A DNA stretch of 5,628 nucleotides from Prevotella sp. UBA7782 (GTDB lineage Bacteria; Bacteroidota; Bacteroidia; Bacteroidales; Bacteroidaceae). The notes under the pieces are model-generated. The model ran no database searches, was not told the origin of the DNA, and was given only the letters and a program-made list of their open reading frames with translations. How positions within the stretch are numbered: position 1 is the stretch's first letter; each line of letters starts with the position of its first letter. A program made the translations under genes and the position numbers. The stretch lies in the NCBI GenBank assembly GCA_002480935.1, contig DLDC01000215.1:597-6224 (forward strand), given 5' to 3'. Shown piece after piece: positions 1-4,613 of this stretch.

Positions 1-426
1 GGCATCATGGGCTTCTCGGCCGGCGGCCATCTGGCCTCTACCATTGCCACTCACAGCAAAATGGAGGCAAAACCCAACTTTCAGGTGCTCTTCTACCCTG
101 TCATCACCATGATGCCCGGCTACACGCATCAAGGCTCACACGACAACCTACTCGGCAAGGATGCCCACAAGAAAGAGGAACGCGAATACAGCAACGACCA
201 ACAGGTGAGCCGCGCCACGCCAAGGGCCTTCATCGCCCTCTGCGATGACGACGACGTGGTGCAACCCGCCAACGGCGCCAATTACTATATGGAGCTTTAT
301 CGCCACGACGTTCCGGCTTCGCTCCACATCTATCCCGGCGGCGGCCACGGCTGGGGCATGAGGCCCTCGTTCAAGTACCATGTGGAAATGCTCCTCGACC
401 TCAAGGCCTGGCTCGAGAGTTTTTAG
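1..426 (+). CDS. Alpha/beta-hydrolase esterase, C-terminal part (5' end outside window)
   Basis: This is the 3' part of a gene that enters the window in frame 1 and stops at TAG 424-426; 141 residues are visible. It begins just before the nucleophile elbow GFSAGGH, with Ser at visible residue 6. An acidic stretch CDDDD probably supplies the catalytic Asp, and GGGHGWG near the C-terminus supplies the His, so the latter part of a Ser-Asp-His hydrolase is intact. By eye about half the residues match the alpha/beta-hydrolase domain of the next gene, including nearly identical PNFQ(V/I)LFYPVITM and RPSF.YH blocks, so the two are tandem paralogs. The family (BD-FAE/acetyl-xylan-esterase-like) de-esterifies glycans; acetyl or feruloyl substrates are inferred. 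The protein ends right after this domain and has no SGNH extension. Any signal peptide lies outside the window. Confidence 0.88.
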   Translation, partial: GIMGFSAGGHLASTIATHSKMEAKPNFQVLFYPVITMMPGYTHQGSHDNLLGKDAHKKEEREYSNDQQVSRATPRAFIALCDDDDVVQPANGANYYMELYRHDVPASLHIYPGGGHGWGMRPSFKYHVEMLLDLKAWLESF

Positions 427-442
427 GCTCGGGCAACAGCAG

Positions 443-467
443 GTATCCCCACCCGAAGTGGGGATAC
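443..467 (+). promoter_or_regulatory. Perfect 10-bp stem-loop between the two esterase genes
   Basis: GTATCCCCAC (443-452) and GTGGGGATAC (458-467) are exact reverse complements around a 5-base loop, CCGAA. It starts 17 bases after the upstream stop codon and ends 36 bases before the next start. No T-run follows, so it is a poor intrinsic terminator. No TAnnTTTG box was seen in the 77-base spacer. It may instead be an mRNA-processing or 3'-end-protecting hairpin that sets the expression ratio of the two genes. The structure is seen directly; the role is inferred. Confidence 0.6.
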
Positions 468-503
468 AGAACCTTTAGAAAGGCACATATTTAACACAAT
501 ACT

Positions 504-1991
504 ATGATAAAGAAAACAAGAAACTGGCTTGCCATCTTACTGATGGCTCTGCCTTTAAGCGTGAATGCACAGAAATCTTTTGAAGTGAACATCTGGCCCA
601 ACGGCACCCCGGTAAGCAATGGGGTGAAAGACGACGTGGCCAAGATGAACGTCAACCTGCCTGCCGACAAGGCTAACCACGGCCGTGCCGTGCTCATCTG
701 TCCGGGCGGGGGCTATGGTGGTCTGGCCATGGACAATGAAGGCACCAACTGGATAGACTTCTTCCGCAATCAGGGCATTGCCGCCATCGTGCTCACCTAC
801 CGTATGCCTCACGGTGTGAAGGAAGTGCCTATTGGCGATGCCGAAGAGGCCATGCGCATCATACGCAGGCATGCGAAAGAATGGAACATCAACCCCAATG
901 ACATTGGCATCATGGGATCGTCGGCCGGAGGTCACCTGGCCTCCACTCTGTCAACGCACAGCAAGGCCGACGTCAGGCCCAATTTCCAGATTCTCTTCTA
1001 TCCCGTCATCACCATGAACCTGAAGCAGGGTCATCAGGGCTCCATACGCAACTTCCTGGGCACGCAGGCCGACGATGAAAAGGCACAAAAAGCCTACTCC
1101 AGCGACCGGCAGGTGCGCCGGCACCTCACCCCACCGTGCATTATCATGCTGGCCAACAACGACCGCGGCGTGCTGCCCGTATATAATGGTGTGGCCTACT
1201 ACTCGGCCATGCGCACCCACGGCAACGACGCGGCACTGTATGTTTACCCCACCGGCGGTCACGGATTCGGCTTCAGACCATCGTTTACCTATCATGAGCA
1301 GATGCTCAACGACCTTACCACATGGCTGCGAAACCTGCCTTCGCCTAGAGAAGACGCCGTGCGCGTGGCCTGCATAGGCAACAGCATAACCGACGGAAGT
1401 GGCGTAGACATGCAAGAAGAGTTTGCCTATCCCGCACAACTGCAGCAGAAGCTGGGCAGCGACTACTTTGTGAAGAACTATGGCGTGAGTGCCCGCACGA
1501 TGTTACAGCAGGGCGACCACCCCTATATGAAGGAGATGGCATGGCAAGACGCCAAGGCCTTCAACCCCAACGTGGTGGTCATCAAACTGGGAACCAACGA
1601 CAGCAAGGACCTGAACTGGAAGTATGGCTATAACTATCAGGCCGACCTGCAGTCTATGATAGACACGCTCAGCGCCCTGCCTGCCCGTCCCATCATCTTC
1701 CTGGCCACCCCGATACCCGCTTTTAAGAACACCTGGACCATCAACGACTCGATCATTGGCAACGTCATATCGCCCATCATCAAGAAGGTGGCGCGGCATA
1801 ATCATTGCGAGGTGATAGACTTTCACACGCTCTTCGCGCCTTATGGAGCTCTAGTGCAGCCCGACGGCATCCACCCGACAGCCGAGGGTTGTGGCAAGAT
1901 GGCCGATATAGTGAGCGACGCTTTCGCCAAAGAGAAGGTGCTGAAGAAAGCCAGAAAGCGTGAGAAGAAGAGCAAGCAACAAGCCGATTAG
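504..1991 (+). CDS. Secreted two-domain esterase: alpha/beta hydrolase fused to SGNH/GDSL hydrolase
   Basis: This 495-residue protein is predicted to carry two complete esterase active sites. Residues 1-22 form a Sec signal peptide (MIKK charged start, hydrophobic core, cleavage after VNA) with no lipobox Cys, so it is periplasmic or secreted. Residues about 25-278 are an alpha/beta hydrolase: oxyanion-type loop PGGGYGG (67-73), nucleophile elbow GSSAGG with Ser140, likely Asp220 (NND) and His253 (GGHGFG). Residues about 286-475 are an SGNH hydrolase: block I IGNSITDG with Ser294, Gly327, block III GTND with Asn365, and block V DGIH with Asp454 and His457. A Lys/Arg-rich tail follows (477-491). 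The likely role is removal of acetyl or hydroxycinnamoyl esters from glycans, with the two domains possibly acting on different positions; this is inferred. It follows a paralog of its first domain, probably in one operon. The start is the ATG that gives the full signal peptide. Confidence 0.9.
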   Translation: MIKKTRNWLAILLMALPLSVNAQKSFEVNIWPNGTPVSNGVKDDVAKMNVNLPADKANHGRAVLICPGGGYGGLAMDNEGTNWIDFFRNQGIAAIVLTYRMPHGVKEVPIGDAEEAMRIIRRHAKEWNINPNDIGIMGSSAGGHLASTLSTHSKADVRPNFQILFYPVITMNLKQGHQGSIRNFLGTQADDEKAQKAYSSDRQVRRHLTPPCIIMLANNDRGVLPVYNGVAYYSAMRTHGNDAALYVYPTGGHGFGFRPSFTYHEQMLNDLTTWLRNLPSPREDAVRVACIGNSITDGSGVDMQEEFAYPAQLQQKLGSDYFVKNYGVSARTMLQQGDHPYMKEMAWQDAKAFNPNVVVIKLGTNDSKDLNWKYGYNYQADLQSMIDTLSALPARPIIFLATPIPAFKNTWTINDSIIGNVISPIIKKVARHNHCEVIDFHTLFAPYGALVQPDGIHPTAEGCGKMADIVSDAFAKEKVLKKARKREKKSKQQAD

Positions 1992-2028
1992 CCTGCTTAA
2001 CCTAACCTGCTGACTGACAGTAAGTTTA

Positions 2029-2067
2029 CAATAATGCCCTTTTTGCGGTGCAAAAAGGGCATTATTG
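2029..2067. terminator. 18-bp perfect hairpin between convergent genes, candidate bidirectional terminator
   Basis: CAATAATGCCCTTTTTGC (2029-2046) pairs perfectly with 2050-2067 across a 3-base loop, GGT. It lies 37 bases after the esterase stop and between that gene and the convergent ruvC. The stem carries internal T5 and A5 runs and is AT-rich at its base, but no clear T-run follows on either strand, so termination efficiency is uncertain. It could equally be a dispersed palindromic repeat used as a transcript end. Confidence 0.6.
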
Positions 2068-2134
2068 CGTGCCGAAATAGGCATTTTGAGCTTGTAAAAA
2101 GGCCTGTTTTATTTTTCCATATAGGCCTCGTCTG
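2050..2134 (+). repeat. Degenerate ~22-base A-run/GGC repeat units
   Basis: After the hairpin loop, the motif 'A-rich then GGC then T-rich' recurs four times: AAAAAGGGCATT, AAATAGGCATT, AAAAAGGCCTG and ATATAGGCCTC. Their GGC cores begin at 2058, 2080, 2101 and 2124, giving spacings of 22, 21 and 23 bases. Similarity is loose outside the cores. The left arm of the 18-bp hairpin is an inverted copy of the first unit. This may be an eroded intergenic repeat family, or simply several hairpin parts. Confidence 0.35.
2095..2128 (-). terminator. Possible weak terminator downstream of ruvC
   Basis: Read on the minus strand, AGGCCT (2128-2123) can pair with a second AGGCCT (2105-2100), which is followed immediately by TTTTT. 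It begins 10 bases after the ruvC stop codon. The stem is only 6 bp and the loop is 17 bases long, so it is weak alone; the stronger 18-bp hairpin lies further downstream as a back-up. Confidence 0.35.
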
Positions 2135-2137
2135 ATT

Positions 2138-2713
2138 TTATAGTCCGGTGGTTCGTGCCTTGTTCTTCCTCACAAAGTCCTTCCACGAGCCATAGTGCGT
2201 GGCATCGGTAGAGGGTATGTGGCCCTGCAGATAGTGGCAGTAGGCAGCTGCCAGGGCGTCGGTAGCATCCATGAAATGGGGCATTTCAGACGGTGATATG
2301 CGTAGCATGCGCTGCAACATGCCCGCCACATGCTCCTTGGATGCCAAGCCGTTGCCCGTGATGGCCATCTTAATCTTGAGCGGGGCATACTCGTGTATGG
2401 GCACGCTATGGTGTATGGCGGCCGCTATGGCAACGCCCTGGGCCCGCCCCAGCTTGAGCATAGACTGCACGTTCTTGCCGAAGAAGGGAGCCTCGATGGC
2501 CATCTCGTCAGGCAGATACTCGTCTATGATGCCCGTGACGCGGTCGAACACCTTGCCCAACTTGAGATAGACATCCCTCTCTCGCCGCATGTCTATCACG
2601 CCCATCACCACGAGTTGCGCCTTATCGTTCACCACCCGCAGCACCCCGTAGCCCATGATGTTGGTGCCGGGGTCTATGCCCAGGATGATTTTTTCGCCTT
2701 GCTGCCTCTTCAT
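2138..2713 (-). CDS. ruvC: Holliday junction endodeoxyribonuclease RuvC
   Basis: RuvC resolves four-way DNA junctions by paired nicking, acting with the RuvAB branch-migration motor in the cytoplasm. The 191-residue protein has the family's RNase H-like fold signature: LGIDPGT with Asp14, [10 protein letters not shown] with Glu74, and DATDA with Asp149 and Asp152. These match the four acidic metal ligands of E. coli RuvC (Asp7, Glu66, Asp138, Asp141). The FFGKN segment and the KLGRAQG helix after Glu74 are also typical. The protein is slightly longer than E. coli RuvC (173 residues), mostly through a short N-terminal lead (MKRQQGEK) and a basic C-terminal tail. The ATG at 2713 lies 7 bases after the stop of the metallo-hydrolase gene, so ruvC is the last gene of a three-gene operon. 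RuvA and RuvB are not in this window. Confidence 0.97.
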   Translation of the reverse strand: MKRQQGEKIILGIDPGTNIMGYGVLRVVNDKAQLVVMGVIDMRRERDVYLKLGKVFDRVTGIIDEYLPDEMAIEAPFFGKNVQSMLKLGRAQGVAIAAAIHHSVPIHEYAPLKIKMAITGNGLASKEHVAGMLQRMLRISPSEMPHFMDATDALAAAYCHYLQGHIPSTDATHYGSWKDFVRKNKARTTGL

Positions 2714-2720
2714 AGATGCG

Positions 2721-3365
2721 TTATCTGTCCATGTAAGGGTTCAGGTCAAGCTCGTGGGCAATGGTGGTTGCCATGCCATGGCCGGGCATGATGTCGGTGT
2801 TGTCGGGCAGCTGGGCCAACATTCTGAGGCTGTTGATGATCTGAAACATCGAGCCTCCCTCAAAATCGGTGCGCCCTATGCTGTTGCGAAACAGCGTGTC
2901 GCCGGTGAAGGCCACGTGCTCTGCCTTGCAGTAAAAGGTTACCGAGCCAGGCGAATGGCCGGGCGTTTCGAGCACCACGAAGGTATGTGAGCCGAAGCTG
3001 ATGGCCTCGTTGGCGCTGAGGAAGCGTTTGGGATGAGGATAAGAGCCCGTCAGGGTGATGCCAAACATCTCGGTGGCCTGCTTCTGCAAGTCGTTGATGA
3101 ACGAGCTGTCGGCCTTGTCCACCTCCGGCAGGAGGCCGTAGCTGGCATACATCAAGTCGTCGCCGAAGTGGTGATCAAGATGTCCGTGGGTGCCCAGGAG
3201 CCTCACGGGGCGCAGCCCTTCGGCCTTGATATAGTCGGTGATGGCAGTGCGCTCAGCCTCATAATAGGCTCCGCAGTCTATAATGACGCACTCCTTGGTC
3301 TCGTCGCTCACCACATAACAGTTTTCGCGGAGCATGTTGCATTCAAAGCGTTTGATGTCTATCAT
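2721..3365 (-). CDS. Metallo-beta-lactamase-fold hydrolase, YcbL/glyoxalase II-like
   Basis: This 214-residue protein has a complete dinuclear metal site of the metallo-beta-lactamase fold: THGHLDH (His60, His62, Asp64, His65), His137 in ETPGHSPGS, Asp156 in FTGDTLF and His196 in PGHG. The GRTDFEGG segment (164-171) after the Asp is characteristic of the short YcbL-like branch of the glyoxalase II family. These proteins lack the C-terminal substrate-binding domain of classical GloB (about 250 residues or more). A thioester hydrolase such as S-lactoylglutathione hydrolase is possible, but the substrate is not shown by the sequence, and the thiol cofactor in this lineage may differ from glutathione. 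There is no signal peptide, so it is cytoplasmic. Its start overlaps the rsmG stop by 4 bases (ATGA), suggesting translational coupling. Confidence 0.9.
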   Translation of the reverse strand: MIDIKRFECNMLRENCYVVSDETKECVIIDCGAYYEAERTAITDYIKAEGLRPVRLLGTHGHLDHHFGDDLMYASYGLLPEVDKADSSFINDLQKQATEMFGITLTGSYPHPKRFLSANEAISFGSHTFVVLETPGHSPGSVTFYCKAEHVAFTGDTLFRNSIGRTDFEGGSMFQIINSLRMLAQLPDNTDIMPGHGMATTIAHELDLNPYMDR

Positions 3366-3982
3366 ACCGGCACGTATATTAAGTGTTTCTCCTTAAACCA
3401 TTCCTCGCTGAACCATTGGCTGAGGTCGTCCACCTCAGCAAGATGCTTAAAGGGCCTTATCTCCTGTTGTATATCGCCTCCCTTGAGCACTATCACGCCG
3501 TTGGGCATGGAGTTGTGCTGGTCTTTGGCAATGTTCTTCTTCACGATGCGCATCAGGTCGGGCAGCGACATCACCGAGCGCGACACCACAAAGTCGAACT
3601 TGCCGTGCTCCTCTTCGCCGCTCTGCTGCACGATGCTCACGTTTTGCAGTCCGATAGCCGATGCCACCTCGTTGGCCACGCGTATCTTCTTGGCCGTGCG
3701 GTCTATCATCTGAAAGTTGACCTCGGGAAAGAGAATGGCCAGCGGAATGCCGGGAAAGCCACCCCCGGTGCCCATGTCGAGCACGTTGGTGCCGGGCCTG
3801 AAATGAATGAACTTGGCGATAGACAGCGAATGGAGCACGTGGTGCAAGTAGAGCGAGTCGATGTCCTTGCGCGATATAACGTTTATCTTAGCGTTCCATT
3901 CATGATATAACCCATCGAGCATTTGCAGCTGTTGTATCTGCTTTTGCGTGAGATGAGTGAAGTATTTCAGAATTTCTTCCAT
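3362..3982 (-). CDS. rsmG: 16S rRNA (guanine-N7) methyltransferase RsmG (GidB)
   Basis: RsmG methylates N7 of G527 (E. coli numbering) in the 530 loop of 16S rRNA using S-adenosylmethionine; in other bacteria its loss gives low-level streptomycin resistance. The 206-residue length is normal for the family. The SAM-binding motif VLDMGTGGGFPGIPLAILFP occupies residues 67-86, followed by the acidic strand-end motif MIDR (92-95), VVSRSVMSLPDL (132-143) matching the family's SRAVA-type motif, and VLKGG (165-169). The N-terminal helix with LYHEWNAKINVISRKD (25-40) and the HHVLHSL block (47-53) are also typical. It is the first gene of the rsmG - metallo-hydrolase - ruvC operon. A consensus -7 box lies 27-34 bases upstream of its ATG at 3982. 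Confidence 0.97.
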   Translation of the reverse strand: MEEILKYFTHLTQKQIQQLQMLDGLYHEWNAKINVISRKDIDSLYLHHVLHSLSIAKFIHFRPGTNVLDMGTGGGFPGIPLAILFPEVNFQMIDRTAKKIRVANEVASAIGLQNVSIVQQSGEEEHGKFDFVVSRSVMSLPDLMRIVKKNIAKDQHNSMPNGVIVLKGGDIQQEIRPFKHLAEVDDLSQWFSEEWFKEKHLIYVPV

Positions 3983-4008
3983 AATGACAATAAATCTTCT
4001 ACAGCGTG

Positions 4009-4016
4009 CAAAGGTA
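4009..4016 (-). promoter_or_regulatory. Bacteroidota -7 promoter element for the rsmG operon
   Basis: Read on the minus strand, the sequence is TACCTTTG, a perfect match to the TAnnTTTG -7 element of the Bacteroidota primary sigma factor. It ends 26 bases before the rsmG ATG, which predicts a leader of about 20 bases. No clear TTTG -33 element is present at the usual spacing, so the call rests on the -7 box and its position. Confidence 0.6.
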
Positions 4017-4072
4017 CTAAAAAGTTGATAATGGCCTTTCTTTATTTAACTTTTTTTCAATGCTTCTTGCTT

Positions 4073-4096
4073 AGTAATTCATGGAAAATGATTACT
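4073..4096. promoter_or_regulatory. Candidate operator (imperfect inverted repeat) over the promoter of the Fur-family gene
   Basis: AGTAATTCAT (4073-4082) and ATGATTACT (4088-4096) are inverted copies of each other apart from one extra T in the left arm, separated by GGAAA. The right arm overlaps the first bases of the -7 box, and the repeat fills the space just upstream of it, an ideal place for repression. The right arm includes AATGATTA, which resembles the AATnATTA core of PerR/Fur-type operators. Autoregulation by the adjacent Fur-family protein is an inference; the inverted repeat itself is directly visible. Confidence 0.45.
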
Positions 4097-4100
4097 TTTG
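4093..4100 (+). promoter_or_regulatory. Bacteroidota -7 promoter element for the Fur-family gene and purA
   Basis: TACTTTTG matches TAnnTTTG perfectly and ends 25 bases before the GTG start, so the leader would be only about 19 bases. A possible weak -33 element (TTGC, 4067-4070) sits slightly further upstream than the usual 19-21 bases. Because only 11 bases separate the two downstream genes, this promoter probably serves purA as well. Confidence 0.6.
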
Positions 4101-4125
4101 TACGAATTTAAATCTTTGACAACAC

Positions 4126-4602
4126 GTGACTAAAGACGTAGTAAGAAAACGGGTGCGAGAGATTCTCACCCACTATCTTGAGCTTAACAATCATCGTAAG
4201 ACTCCGGAACGCTATGCCATACTCGACGCGGTGTACACCATGAACCGGCATTTTACACTTGATGAGCTCGACAAGACGTTACAAAAAAGCAACTTCAGGG
4301 TGTCTAGGGCAACGCTCTATAACACCATGAAACTGTTTATCAAGCTGCGACTGGTGATTAGGCACCGGTTTATGAGCCAGACAGTGTATGAGGGCTGCTA
4401 CGACAACGAGCAGCATATACACCAGATATGCACGATATGCGGCAAGGTGACCGAGGTGAACGTGCCCGCCATACAGCAGGCCATAGAGGGCACCAAGCTA
4501 TACCGCTTTCGCAAAGACGGCTTCACATTATATATATATGGTGTGTGCTCTTCTTGCCAACGGCGCATCTCGCTGCAGCGCAACAGTCAGAAACAACAAT
4601 AA
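4126..4602 (+). CDS. Fur-family metal-dependent transcriptional regulator
   Basis: This 158-residue protein has the family's two domains. The N-terminal winged helix (about 20-88) holds TPERYAILDAVY, HFTLDEL and the recognition-helix segment VSRATLYNTMKLF (59-71). The C-terminal metal and dimerisation domain holds two CxxC pairs, Cys102/Cys105 and Cys141/Cys144, forming the structural zinc site. Likely regulatory-site ligands are His42, Glu89, His97, His99 and Glu110. Glu at 89 and 110 fits Fur or a related metal sensor better than PerR, which uses Asp at both positions, although the TLYN helix segment is more PerR-like. The ligands of the accessory third site appear replaced (Gln96, Ile98, Gln117, Phe133). 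GTG 4126 must be the start: an in-frame TGA lies at 4117-4119 and the next Met codon is residue 39. The metal (iron, zinc or other) cannot be assigned. purA follows by 11 bases. Confidence 0.93.
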   Translation: MTKDVVRKRVREILTHYLELNNHRKTPERYAILDAVYTMNRHFTLDELDKTLQKSNFRVSRATLYNTMKLFIKLRLVIRHRFMSQTVYEGCYDNEQHIHQICTICGKVTEVNVPAIQQAIEGTKLYRFRKDGFTLYIYGVCSSCQRRISLQRNSQKQQ

Positions 4603-4613
4603 TATATTGAAAA

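Noticed and set aside
951..1439. 162-codon open frame on the minus strand inside the two-domain esterase
   Set aside because: It is antisense to the conserved alpha/beta-hydrolase region and has low-complexity Val/Gly/His-rich translation typical of a shadow frame.
1..1991. Possible frameshift or broken single gene linking the two esterases
   Set aside because: The second gene has its own start, signal peptide and complete alpha/beta domain, so these are two paralogous genes and not one damaged gene.
2330..2791. 153-codon open frame on the plus strand opposite ruvC
   Set aside because: It covers the ruvC catalytic motifs in antisense and continues into the neighbouring gene; no motif or promoter supports it.
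3033..3713. 226-codon open frame on the plus strand across the rsmG/metallo-hydrolase junction
   Set aside because: It is antisense to two genes with full catalytic motifs, spans their overlap, and its translation shows no recognisable domain.
4027..4033. GATAATG resembling half of an E. coli Fur box
   Set aside because: Only a single half-site was seen, with no mirrored partner; the inverted repeat at 4073-4096 is a better operator candidate.
3923..4111. 62-codon open frame on the plus strand across the divergent promoter region
   Set aside because: It starts inside rsmG in antisense and runs over both predicted promoters; its hydrophobic, Phe/Leu-rich translation reflects the T-rich spacer.
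4527..4540. Alternating TA run that could look like a promoter or slippage tract
   Set aside because: It encodes the conserved LYIYG strand just before the second CxxC of the Fur-family protein, so coding explains it.
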